From positions 13,035 through 77,034 of the forward strand of contig DEKJ01000031.1 in the NCBI GenBank assembly GCA_002353825.1: DNA of 64,000 nt. The letters run 5' to 3'. The DNA is from Prevotella sp. UBA2725 (GTDB taxonomy: Bacteria > Bacteroidota > Bacteroidia > Bacteroidales > Bacteroidaceae). Shown here one piece after another: positions 8,416 to 16,922 of the stretch. The translations under genes and the position numbers were made by a program. Position 1 is the stretch's first letter, and each line of letters begins with the position of its first letter. The notes under the pieces are model-generated. The model saw nothing but the letters and a program-made list of their open reading frames with translations. It was not told the DNA's origin and did no database searches.

Positions 8416-9561
8416 ATGGAAGAGAAGAAATTTGTATTTGGCGTACCGGTTACGGACTATAATTTCACAGGCCGTGAGGAGGAGAGTCGTCGGTTACTGG
8501 CCGACTTTAATGGTGGCATTAATGTCATCCTCATGTCACCTCGCCGCATTGGAAAAACTTCCTTGGTAAAGCATGTCATCGAAAAGATAAACCGTGAGAA
8601 TATCCTTGTAGTGTATATGGACATCTTTGGCTGTAAGACCGAATATGATATATACAACAAATTTGCCGGGGCTGTATTGGAACAGACGGCGAGCAAGAGT
8701 GACAAATGGCTTGAGGAAGCGAAAGACTTTCTCTATCGCCTGACACCTAAAATATCGTTCAGTCCGGACCCGACATCCGAATTCGGCATATCCCTCGGCA
8801 TCACTCCTAAAACCCATACTCCGGAACAGATCTTAGCTCTTCCGCAGCAAATAGCTGAAAGGAAAGGCAAGCACATACTTGTTTGCATTGATGAATTTCA
8901 GCAGGTAGGAGAGCTAAGCAACAGTAAGCAGGTGCAGGCTCGTATGCGTGGTGTATGGCAATTGCAGCAATCTGTTTCCTACTGTCTCTTTGGCAGCAAG
9001 CATCATCTCATGGGAAGCATTTTCCTTAATCGAAGCATGCCTTTCTTCCAGTTTGGTGACCTGATCAATCTTCAGAAGATTCCTCAGGACACCTGGGTGA
9101 AATATATCGTAGAACATTTCGGAGAAGGGAAAAGAACTATCTCTGAAAGTCTGGCAATTAAAATATGTGAGTTTGTTGATTGCTATTCCTCTTACGTCCA
9201 GCAGCTCTCATGGATCATCTATTCCCAAACACCGGAGAACAGTATCATCACTGATAAACAAGTAACAGAGGGGTGCAATGACCTGCTTGCGGTCAACGAT
9301 GCGCTCTTCATGCAACAGATAGAACCTTTGTCCGAATATCAGATGAATTTCATCCGGGCCATTGCTTCTAATGTACACAGCGACTTCACTTTAGAGAAGG
9401 TAAGGACTGAATATCATCTTGGCAGCTATAGTAACATTACGCGACTCACATCTGCTCTCTTAAAACTCGATATCATCGAAAAGCGCAGGGATGGCATATT
9501 CTTGACTGACCCCGTCTTCGAAAAGTGGTTCAGAAAGAAAATGATATATACGAATATGTAG
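8416..9561 (+). CDS. P-loop ATPase of the ATPase_2 (archaeal-type, STAND-like) family
   Basis: 381 aa cytoplasmic ATPase. Walker A is SPRRIGKTSL (residues 41-50), Walker B ILVCIDEF (153-160), with an FGSKHH sensor-like segment at about 193. The C-terminal 90 residues look like a winged helix (SEYQMNFIRAIAS, then LGSYSNITRLTSALLKLDIIEK) followed by the family ending LTDPVFEKWFRK. Substrates of this family are unknown; its members combine an NTPase with a DNA-binding-like domain. A paralogue lies at 58905. The gene stands alone, faces the HU-related gene convergently, and has a double palindrome at its promoter, suggesting tight and perhaps autogenous control. Confidence 0.85.
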   Translation: MEEKKFVFGVPVTDYNFTGREEESRRLLADFNGGINVILMSPRRIGKTSLVKHVIEKINRENILVVYMDIFGCKTEYDIYNKFAGAVLEQTASKSDKWLEEAKDFLYRLTPKISFSPDPTSEFGISLGITPKTHTPEQILALPQQIAERKGKHILVCIDEFQQVGELSNSKQVQARMRGVWQLQQSVSYCLFGSKHHLMGSIFLNRSMPFFQFGDLINLQKIPQDTWVKYIVEHFGEGKRTISESLAIKICEFVDCYSSYVQQLSWIIYSQTPENSIITDKQVTEGCNDLLAVNDALFMQQIEPLSEYQMNFIRAIASNVHSDFTLEKVRTEYHLGSYSNITRLTSALLKLDIIEKRRDGIFLTDPVFEKWFRKKMIYTNM

Positions 9562-9594
9562 ATGGCGACGCCTTCCGTATCGTGATAAATATTA

Positions 9595-10191
9595 TCACTC
9601 TACCCTAAAATACATGGCATGACGGCTGGTGCCATCCTTGACAAGGCGGCCCTCTGCCACAAAAGTCGAGAGCCATTTCGTTGCAACATAGCGTGACAAA
9701 GTAAAATGCTCGCGCATGATGCGGACCGTGACATAACGGTTTGTGGAGAGACAAGCTTCAACTTTCTGCCACAATTCTTCCTCTTCGTAAATTGTGGAAC
9801 GGGACGTCGTCTTGCTCTGTCGGAACTTGACATTGCTGCGGACAGCCGTAAGCAGTTCGCGCTCCGGAAGAAAGTTGATACCCCGAAGATAGATGTTCTT
9901 TCCCGTGATCTTACCATCACCCACAGGGAGTGACATACCCGCAGAGAGCGAAAGGTAACCGATGCCGTCGAGGTGGAAGCGACGGCCCGCGATAAGGCTC
10001 TGCTCGATAATATAACGCAGTTCCGACAACACTGCGCGTATATCAGCCCGCGTCAAAGTCGTCGACTGCTCTATGCGCTTCTCTAACTGCTTGTTGGTCA
10101 GGGCTGGCTGCAGATCCAATGAGACAAATTGATGCTTACCGCCTTCACCACTGACATTGTTGATTGTTCCGATTTCGTAGTTTATTTCCAT
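9595..10191 (-). CDS. HU-related DNA-binding protein with C-terminal winged-helix-like extension
   Basis: 198 aa. Residues about 1-125 match the Bacteroidetes HU-related family: a beta start (EINYEIGTIN), the helical pair LTRADIRAVLSELRYIIEQSL, and the arm base FHLDGIGYLSLS. The last 65 residues (EELWQKVEACLSTN, VTVRIMREHFTLSRYVATKWL, EGRLVKDG) look like a winged helix, which is not part of ordinary HU. I chose the ATG at 10191 because an upstream TTG would overlap the -7 box at 10210-10217. It probably binds DNA as a nucleoid or regulatory protein; the target is unknown. Confidence 0.8.
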   Translation of the reverse strand: MEINYEIGTINNVSGEGGKHQFVSLDLQPALTNKQLEKRIEQSTTLTRADIRAVLSELRYIIEQSLIAGRRFHLDGIGYLSLSAGMSLPVGDGKITGKNIYLRGINFLPERELLTAVRSNVKFRQSKTTSRSTIYEEEELWQKVEACLSTNRYVTVRIMREHFTLSRYVATKWLSTFVAEGRLVKDGTSRHAMYFRVE

Positions 10192-10209
10192 ATTGCCTAA
10201 TGTTTTCGG

Positions 10210-10217
10210 CAAAGTTA
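10210..10217 (-). promoter_or_regulatory. -7 box of the HU-related gene
   Basis: TAACTTTG on the minus strand with TTCG 19 nt upstream, 18 nt before the ATG at 10191. Confidence 0.75.
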
Positions 10218-10270
10218 GACATTACCATCTTTTCTACGAAATCTCAGTGGGGCATCATATAGGACATCAT

Positions 10271-10358
10271 CGGCTGACACGTGTCAACCGACTTGCTGAC
10301 ACGTGACGAACAATCGGCTGTCACGTGACGAACAATCGGCTGACACGTGGCGAACAAA
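10271..10358. repeat. 22-bp tandem array 2 (4 units, CACGTG core)
   Basis: Units begin at 10271, 10293, 10315 and 10337, each exactly 22 bp, of the form CGGCTGACACGTG plus a variable tail such as ACGAACAAT. Each is centred on a palindrome around CACGTG. It lies between the 3' end of lacZ and the promoter of the HU-related gene. Confidence 0.9.
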
Positions 10359-10376
10359 CGGTGCTATGGTATAGTT

Positions 10377-10406
10377 GCAGTGGCCACCCAATGTGGCGGC
10401 CACTGC
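10377..10406 (-). terminator. Hairpin behind lacZ, possible terminator
   Basis: GCAGTGGCC (10377-10385) pairs perfectly with GGCCACTGC (10398-10406). On the lacZ strand no T run follows, so termination would be weak or Rho-assisted. Confidence 0.45.
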
Positions 10407-10412
10407 AAAGTA

Positions 10413-13400
10413 TCAAAGAGGCTTAATGACGAAGTGGAAGGTGCGATCAGCGAAGTGCACACGATACTGCTCAAGAGGCAGGGCACCCCAACTGTTCGTA
10501 CCACCTAAACCCTGCTGGATAAGGTCGAAGGTGAGCTCGGTGTACTTGCTCTTCGGCACCTCGGGAGAGTGGCGCTGATGCTTCTCCGTGCCCTCATCGA
10601 GATCCTTGATGTTGTAATGGAGCGCAGCAGCATCCATCCACGTGTCTACTGGCTCAATCTTCAGGCCGAAGCCGTTGCCGTCACTCTGCTTCCACCAACG
10701 GATATCGCTCTTTGTACCCGTCTCCTGCGGACGCATGTAAGGATAGAACTGCTGGTCCGCAGTGAGCGAATAGAGACCAATGCGCTCAGAGAGCTTGCGG
10801 TCACTGTAGTTCTCTATCGGACCGCGACCATACCACTCACTCTTGTCCATGCTGTAAGGCAGATCCATCACCATGCCGAAGCGCAGCAAGTCGGGTGCCT
10901 TGGCATCGGGCGTGTTCTTGGTCATTGCCTGTGTGACCTCCATCTCGCCGTCGCCATAGACCTTGTAAGTAAGCGTTAGCTTGGCGTTGACCTCAGGCAT
11001 GTCATAGGTTGCCGTAACGTTAGCTGCCGTACCATCGCTCTCATCATCCTTCTCGGCAGTGAGGGCTGTGAGCGTCATCTTCGGATCACGCCATACCTTG
11101 AGTTTGTTCTGCAGGTTGGCACCCATGTCGTTATCGGTCACAGCGCGCCAGAAGTTAGGCTTCAGCGTGCCGCCATCAGCTAAGAAGTTCTTACCACCAA
11201 CAGTATAGTTAGTGAGCAATCCTGTCGTCTTGTCGAATGTCACATTAGCCTTTGCAGAGGAGATTACGATTTGTGGGTCTTTCTTGCCGTTGTCAATCTT
11301 AACCTTGTCAGAGCAGTCGTTCTCCACATAGGTGTTAGGCGTAGCCTCGTTGACAGCTATCTGGTCGTAAGCCACGGTCTGTCCGGCCTCCATGAGCGGC
11401 TCTGCATTCTTGAGCTTGAAGTCGACATTGAGCATCACCTCACCATCATCAGGGATGTTGATAGGAAGCTTCACGGTCGCCGTCTGCTGCGGAGCGACAT
11501 TGAGATTGTCTACAGTACCGTTCTGCACAGCCTTGCCATCCTTCATCAGTGCCCACTCCATACGGTAGTTGCTCAGGTCGCGGAAGAAATACTCGTTATG
11601 CACAGAGATAGTACCCTCAGAGAGATCCACAGGCTTCACCCAGATATTCTGATACTGATAAGCCAGTTCGTAAGCATGGGGGTTGAGCTGACGATCCGGA
11701 GCGATGATGCCATTGCAGTTGAAGTTGTTGTCTGAGGCATCGGTCTTATTGTAGTCGCCGCCGTAAGTATAGAGCGGTGACATGTTGCCTGTTCCCGGCT
11801 CATACTTGGCACTGATGGCATCATAGTCGGCTACCGTGCGCGAAGCCTTGAAATCGGGCTTGCGGTGCAGTCCCTGGTCTACGAAATCCCAGTCGTAACC
11901 GCCCTGGAACTTCGGATACTTACGGATGAGGTCCCAGTATTCCTTAAGGTTACCGCCGGAGTTGCCCATCGTGTGGTTGTACTCGCACTGAATAAGCGGA
12001 CGAGTCTGCTTCGGGTCTTTGCTGTATTTCTCACACTGACCTACCTCATAATACATCGGGCAATAGATATCTGAGGTGTTAGGACCACTCCACAGCCCAC
12101 GCTCAAACTGAACGGGGCGCGATGTGTCCTGACCTTTGATCCAATTGTAGGCAGCAAGGAAGTTGTTGCTATTGTCGGTCTCGTTGCCGAGACTCCACAC
12201 GATGATGGCTGGATGATTGTATTGCATCTCGACGTTGTGCTGGTTACGCTCAAGGATCTGCTTGGCGAAAGCCGGCTGTGCGGGAGGTGTCGACTGGTCG
12301 TTGCTATAACCGAAGGCGTGGCTCTCCTGGTTGGCCTCAGCCGTAACGTAGAGACCGTACTGGTCGCAGAGGTCGTACCAGCGTGGATCATCGGGATAGT
12401 GACAAGTGCGCACGGCGTTGATGTTGAGCCGCTTCATGATCTTGATATCCTGAAGCATGCGCTCCGGTGTGACAACATAACCACCATCAGGGTCCATCTC
12501 GTGGCGGTCGGCACCTTTGATATATACGGGCTGGCCATTGACGAGAAGCTGACTGTTCTTGATCTCTACCTTGCGGAAGCCCACCTTCTGCGGAATGACC
12601 TCCACGATGTTGCCCTTACGGTCTTTTACAAGGGTCTCAAGGGTGAAGATATAAGGCGTCTCTGCCGTCCACTTCTTCACATTGCGCACCATGAAGCGTG
12701 CTGTGCCCTCCGTGCGGCCACGGAAATCGGCGGTCTGCTTGGCTACGACAGTGCCGTTGGCATTGAGCAAACGGAACTCTACGATGGGGTTGCCTTTGAC
12801 CCAAGCATCGATGAGCAACTCACCGTCCTTATAATCGTTCTCCAGATCGGGTGTGATGCGGATGTTCTCCATCTGCACCTTTGGGTCCTTGGCAAAGAGA
12901 TAGCACTGACGCGCCACGCCGGAGAGACGCCAGAAGTCCTGGTCCTCATCCATGGAGCCGTCGCACCAGCGGAAGGTCTGGAAAGCGATGAGGTTCTTGC
13001 CGGGATGGAGATACTTCGTGATGTCAAACTCAGCGGCTACCTTCGAGTCCTCGGTGTAGCCCACATACTGTCCGTTGACAAAGAGGTACATGTTCGACGT
13101 GACGCTGCCGAAATGGGCGATGACCTGCTTGCCGTTCCACGAAGCGGGGAGCTCGATGACGCGGTGGTAAGAACCTACGTGGTTGTCCTTCACGGGCACG
13201 CTTGTCGTCGTAGCGTTCTCCGGTGCGTACTCCGGCTTCCAGCCTTTGTAAACGTTGTTGTCCTTGAACTGGTAGCGCCAGGCAAGGCCGATGTTGACAT
13301 ACTCCGGGTCACCATAACCGTTGAGTTCCCAGATGCCGGGGATGTTCATCGTCTTCCACGAACTGTCGTCGAGGTCCGTCTTGTAGAAGTCCTGCGGACG

Positions 13401-13688
13401 CTCATTGGCATCCTTGACCCAGTTGAATTTCCATGGGCCCTCAAGGGAGAGATAATTGGCTGACTTCTCCAAGTCGCCTTCCTTTGCCTCTGCCTCATTG
13501 GCATAAGCAAAGAAGTTGGTGTGCAAGCGATAACGGTTCACCTCGTTGACCTGCTGGTCGTGCCACTCTGTCCAAGTAGGCATCGTAGCGACCGCAGTCT
13601 TCACGGGCGCAGCCTCCATCGCACACGGCATCGACAACCATGCTGCCAATGCCAGGAAAGGAATAAGTTTACCTTTGGGTTGTCTCAT
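10413..13688 (-). CDS. lacZ: GH2 beta-galactosidase, secreted
   Basis: 1091 aa with a signal peptide (residues 1-27), so probably periplasmic or surface-exposed. Domains in order: sugar-binding jelly roll (about 60-265, with WELNGYGDP), immunoglobulin-like domain, TIM barrel (about 380-680), small beta domain and the Bgal_small_N domain at the C-terminus. Catalytic residues are visible: acid/base Glu503 in WSLGNETDN and nucleophile Glu569 in IQCEYNHTMGNS. It hydrolyses terminal beta-galactosides. The 28-bp gap to the upstream toxin gene holds no TAnnTTTG box, so transcription may come from the toxin-antitoxin promoter. Confidence 0.93.
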   Translation of the reverse strand: MRQPKGKLIPFLALAAWLSMPCAMEAAPVKTAVATMPTWTEWHDQQVNEVNRYRLHTNFFAYANEAEAKEGDLEKSANYLSLEGPWKFNWVKDANERPQDFYKTDLDDSSWKTMNIPGIWELNGYGDPEYVNIGLAWRYQFKDNNVYKGWKPEYAPENATTTSVPVKDNHVGSYHRVIELPASWNGKQVIAHFGSVTSNMYLFVNGQYVGYTEDSKVAAEFDITKYLHPGKNLIAFQTFRWCDGSMDEDQDFWRLSGVARQCYLFAKDPKVQMENIRITPDLENDYKDGELLIDAWVKGNPIVEFRLLNANGTVVAKQTADFRGRTEGTARFMVRNVKKWTAETPYIFTLETLVKDRKGNIVEVIPQKVGFRKVEIKNSQLLVNGQPVYIKGADRHEMDPDGGYVVTPERMLQDIKIMKRLNINAVRTCHYPDDPRWYDLCDQYGLYVTAEANQESHAFGYSNDQSTPPAQPAFAKQILERNQHNVEMQYNHPAIIVWSLGNETDNSNNFLAAYNWIKGQDTSRPVQFERGLWSGPNTSDIYCPMYYEVGQCEKYSKDPKQTRPLIQCEYNHTMGNSGGNLKEYWDLIRKYPKFQGGYDWDFVDQGLHRKPDFKASRTVADYDAISAKYEPGTGNMSPLYTYGGDYNKTDASDNNFNCNGIIAPDRQLNPHAYELAYQYQNIWVKPVDLSEGTISVHNEYFFRDLSNYRMEWALMKDGKAVQNGTVDNLNVAPQQTATVKLPINIPDDGEVMLNVDFKLKNAEPLMEAGQTVAYDQIAVNEATPNTYVENDCSDKVKIDNGKKDPQIVISSAKANVTFDKTTGLLTNYTVGGKNFLADGGTLKPNFWRAVTDNDMGANLQNKLKVWRDPKMTLTALTAEKDDESDGTAANVTATYDMPEVNAKLTLTYKVYGDGEMEVTQAMTKNTPDAKAPDLLRFGMVMDLPYSMDKSEWYGRGPIENYSDRKLSERIGLYSLTADQQFYPYMRPQETGTKSDIRWWKQSDGNGFGLKIEPVDTWMDAAALHYNIKDLDEGTEKHQRHSPEVPKSKYTELTFDLIQQGLGGTNSWGALPLEQYRVHFADRTFHFVIKPL

Positions 13689-13716
13689 GATATGATATTA
13701 TATTTAGTTTTTTCTT

Positions 13717-14070
13717 TCATGGAATCTTCTTATCTAAGCCCATCTCGTGAATAAGGTCTTTTAGTATTTTATTATCTACAGAAGAAAAGTCTTCTTTGTC
13801 ATATAGCATGACTAAAAACACTTCTCCTTCCGTTTCATTAACAATGACATTATATGTAATAATTCGGGCTCCGCCAGACTTTCCCTTTCCTTTTGACTTG
13901 ATTTGCATCCGTATTTTTCGAACACCTGGGAATAGTTCTGTACCTTGAAAAGGATCAACTTGCAAAGTCTCAATTAAATGCTTAAAGTCAGTCTTAAAAC
14001 TGCGATATTTCTTACTAAGACGTTTAGCATCCCTGCTAAAGTCTGAAGTAGTAGTTATTTTATAGCTCAT
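13717..14070 (-). CDS. RelE/ParE-superfamily toxin
   Basis: 117 aa basic protein with the RelE-type outline: YKITTTSDFSRDAKRLSKKYRS at the start, FPGVRKIRMQIKSKGKGKSGGARIITY in the middle, and a strand VFLVMLYDKEDFSS at the end. The family comprises ribosome-dependent mRNA nucleases and gyrase inhibitors; this member's target cannot be told from sequence. It overlaps the upstream antitoxin gene by 11 nt, the classic arrangement of a toxin-antitoxin operon. Confidence 0.82.
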   Translation of the reverse strand: MSYKITTTSDFSRDAKRLSKKYRSFKTDFKHLIETLQVDPFQGTELFPGVRKIRMQIKSKGKGKSGGARIITYNVIVNETEGEVFLVMLYDKEDFSSVDNKILKDLIHEMGLDKKIP

Positions 14071-14311
14071 TCAGCAAATCCTCCGCAGATTGAAGTTGCA
14101 CTTTACCTTTACGGGCATCAACAATCTCCTGCAACGCATGACGAAGTTCCGTCTTAAAAGTTGACTTTTTTACTGGCTGGTCATTATCTGCAATGGGGCT
14201 AATTTTGAACTTACCTGTTCTTGAACGCAAAACAATATCTACACCAGATTTAGCTAAATTCAGATATTTAGTCTGGTTTGTCCTAAAGTCTCTTGTACTA
14301 ACTATCATCAT
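14060..14311 (-). CDS. Phd/YefM-type antitoxin
   Basis: 83 aa. The N-terminal segment IVSTRDFRTNQTKYLNLAKSGVDIVLRSRTGKFKI follows the Phd/YefM fold, which binds operator DNA; the C-terminal part (FKTELRHALQEIVDARKG) would wrap the toxin. Two ATGs in a row (14311 and 14308) are possible starts. It is first in the operon and likely autoregulates it with the toxin. Confidence 0.8.
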   Translation of the reverse strand: MMIVSTRDFRTNQTKYLNLAKSGVDIVLRSRTGKFKISPIADNDQPVKKSTFKTELRHALQEIVDARKGKVQLQSAEDLLNEL

Positions 14312-14337
14312 AGCTCTGTCTTTTTATGTTTCTGTTG

Positions 14338-14345
14338 CAAAGATA
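14338..14345 (-). promoter_or_regulatory. -7 box of the toxin-antitoxin operon
   Basis: TATCTTTG on the minus strand, 26 nt before the antitoxin start. No good -33 match is seen. Confidence 0.7.
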
Positions 14346-14408
14346 AAACAAAAAATCTGATTTGATAATGATTTAGTGAAGAAAAATAATGGAAATCAAG
14401 TAAAATTC

Positions 14409-16910
14409 TTACAGCGAGAACTGCACGCTGACAAGGAGCTCACGGGGGCGAAGCTCATAGTTGTTTGTGAAGGAGCCTACTCCACTGTACTGGGTCACGG
14501 CATAGGTTTTCTTGTTGCAGAGATTACGGAGCGAGACATTGATGCGCGCACCCTTGAGACGCCACACCACACTGGCATCGAGCAACAAGGCATTGACGGA
14601 GGGAGAATTGTAGAGCTCATTATGGTACATGATGCCACTCAGTGTGAGGTCGACATAATGGATAGTCGACGTGAGCGACAACTGCTGCGTCCAGTCGTTG
14701 AGACTGCCCATGGAGGTCGACGCACTCTTGGAATGGACAAAGCCGAAATCGGCCTGGTAGTCGATGTTGAGCCAGTCGGGTGAGAAGATTATCTCTGGAG
14801 AGACAGTGTATTTGCGGTAACGATAATCGGTAAGCATCCCCGAGGAATACTGCTGACCGCGGGCAAAGGAAGCCGAACCTTTCACGCTTGTCTTCAGATG
14901 AAGCTCATAGAAACCTTTGGAGAGTTCGGCCGTAGCAGACAACTGGTCAGAATGGGTGTGGTGACGCGTGAGGGTGTAGAAATACTGTCCGTCTTTAATC
15001 TCCATGTCCGTGGCCATATCCGACCACACGCGTGCTGCGGTAAGACTAAGATTGGCGAAGATCTGGTAATAAGTGCGCTTATAACTGTAGCGCGTCGTGC
15101 CCATCAGCGTTCGGTTGCGCGGTACGAAGTCGGCTCCGACCCACTGCGTGCGGTAGTCACTCTGATAACTGTCGAGCGCATAGTTCTTCCATCCTAAAGC
15201 GTTCTCCTGATAACTGGCCATTGTGGTCCACTCAGAGCGGTTGTTCTTGTCTAACCGATAATAAACGCTGGCTTGCGGGAAAAAGAGCGTCGACTGCTGG
15301 CGAGTGTAGCGGCTGACTTTGCCCTGCACACTGAGTCTAAACAATTGCTCCTCCGTACGATAGCTCAGCGAAGGGTTCAACAGAGCAGAGAGTAAAACGT
15401 TATTGTTGTGGTCCGTTCTGTCAAGTTGCGAGTTGTCTCCCCTTACGTTTAGGTTCTCAGCTTCGAGCGACATCTCGTAGTTTTGAGTCCAGTAGCCGGT
15501 AGGTTTGATGAACGTCAGCGAATGGGCAGTATGCCACAGGTCCGACGTGAGCTTATTCCACGACTTGTTGATATCCATCTTCTCACCGGTGTGGCTGAAG
15601 TCGGCGATGGAACTCCAGTTGAGGGTGCCACGCTTGAGGACATAGGTCTGAGTGATGGAAGCAGCGATGTCTACATGCGGGTCACGGACACGCTGACTGA
15701 TACTGTCCATCTGCGCAAAGCCATCGGCCTTATTGAAGTGAGCCGAGAGTCTGATGTTTCCATAGTTCTCATCACTGTTCACGCGATGCTGATAGTCCAT
15801 GCTCAGATGGTCTTCGTTGAGCGTCATGCGCCGGTCTTCCGTCGTGGTCTGTTGTCCGTTCTGCAGATAATAGATGCTCTCATTGCTTGTATGCTGACGG
15901 GTGACGGCTCGGTTGTAACTCACCGACAAAGAGTTTTCATCCTCTCCCTTTCCTTTCTTCAACACATCAACGCTATAAGCCTGTGAGGTGTTGAAACGCA
16001 GTCGCTCCTCATCGATGGGCGCCTCCAAGCCCGGCATCGAATACCATTCAGGGAGGTCGGCTGACTCCGGAGAGCCGTAAGTGAAATAGAACACGTTGAA
16101 ATTCTGATTAAGGTCTTTGCCCGTACGGTCATACTGTGCCGTGTATTCGCGCTGCTGCTTCTTGCCTATCTGCAGGGCCGTGGCATCACCACCAACATGC
16201 GTGGGCTTGCCTTCGAGGAAATAAGGACGGAAAGTCAGAGCCCACTGGTCGCGCGCAGAGTCCTTGAGCACGATGTTCATTGCTACGTTGTCGGTAAAGA
16301 CTCGGTTGCGCAAGGCCTTGATAGGCTGGTCGTGCTCGATGACCTCAGCTTTCTTCACATCCTTGGCATGAATATTCTCCGTAAGTTTGTTGTACTGACC
16401 GTTGCTCAGATCGAGGCCTTCAACAGTAAAGCGACTGAGCTTCTTGCCGTTGTAACTGATGGCGCCTTCCTTTGACACCTCTACGCCCGGCAGTTTCTTC
16501 AACACATCTTTCAGATTGTTGTCGCGACTGTTGGCAAAGCGAGTGAGGTCATAGGTCACGGTGTCTTGCTTCATCGTGATAGAACTCGCCTTGACCTGTA
16601 CCTCCTTGAGCTCAAAGGCCTGCTGCTGAAGAAGGATTCTTATCGAACCAGCAGTGGCAGGCACCAGTTTCTTCTGATAGCCGATGGCTGTGACCTGTAT
16701 CTTGTCGCCTTTCTGCAAGGGTACATTGATGGAGAAAGCCCCATGGCTGTCCGTCTGTGTGAACGTCACTGTCTTTCCCGCTCTCTTCAACTGCACACTG
16801 GCAGAGGCCACGGCATGTTGCGACAAAGAGTCACTGACCGTGCCATCAACACGCTGGGCATGAACGAGAACGGGAAACAATAAAAGAAGATACAGGACGA
16901 TACAGCGCAT
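14409..16910 (-). CDS. Outer membrane beta-barrel protein with carboxypeptidase-like regulatory domain
   Basis: 833 aa with a signal peptide (1-18), a CarboxypepD_reg-like beta sandwich (about 20-95: VDGTVSDSLSQHAV, GAFSINVPL, TAIGYQKK), a plug-like domain (about 105-215: LKDVLKKLPGVEVSKEGAISYNGKKL) and a long C-terminal barrel ending in Phe-Ser-Leu. It resembles TonB-dependent receptors of the OMP_b-brl_3 type. A TonB box is not clear. The substrate is unknown. It is the last gene of the operon with the GLPGLI protein (12-nt gap) and the aldo/keto reductase, an association I recall as common in Bacteroidetes. Confidence 0.82.
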   Translation of the reverse strand: MRCIVLYLLLLFPVLVHAQRVDGTVSDSLSQHAVASASVQLKRAGKTVTFTQTDSHGAFSINVPLQKGDKIQVTAIGYQKKLVPATAGSIRILLQQQAFELKEVQVKASSITMKQDTVTYDLTRFANSRDNNLKDVLKKLPGVEVSKEGAISYNGKKLSRFTVEGLDLSNGQYNKLTENIHAKDVKKAEVIEHDQPIKALRNRVFTDNVAMNIVLKDSARDQWALTFRPYFLEGKPTHVGGDATALQIGKKQQREYTAQYDRTGKDLNQNFNVFYFTYGSPESADLPEWYSMPGLEAPIDEERLRFNTSQAYSVDVLKKGKGEDENSLSVSYNRAVTRQHTSNESIYYLQNGQQTTTEDRRMTLNEDHLSMDYQHRVNSDENYGNIRLSAHFNKADGFAQMDSISQRVRDPHVDIAASITQTYVLKRGTLNWSSIADFSHTGEKMDINKSWNKLTSDLWHTAHSLTFIKPTGYWTQNYEMSLEAENLNVRGDNSQLDRTDHNNNVLLSALLNPSLSYRTEEQLFRLSVQGKVSRYTRQQSTLFFPQASVYYRLDKNNRSEWTTMASYQENALGWKNYALDSYQSDYRTQWVGADFVPRNRTLMGTTRYSYKRTYYQIFANLSLTAARVWSDMATDMEIKDGQYFYTLTRHHTHSDQLSATAELSKGFYELHLKTSVKGSASFARGQQYSSGMLTDYRYRKYTVSPEIIFSPDWLNIDYQADFGFVHSKSASTSMGSLNDWTQQLSLTSTIHYVDLTLSGIMYHNELYNSPSVNALLLDASVVWRLKGARINVSLRNLCNKKTYAVTQYSGVGSFTNNYELRPRELLVSVQFSL

Positions 16911-16922
16911 TAAAATATCTCC

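Noticed and set aside
10271..10358. CRISPR array reading of the 22-bp arrays
   Set aside because: Units are directly joined without unique spacers, only about four per locus, and no cas genes are present.
12213..13463. 416-codon frame opposite lacZ
   Set aside because: The catalytic residues and signal peptide identify the minus-strand lacZ; this is its shadow.
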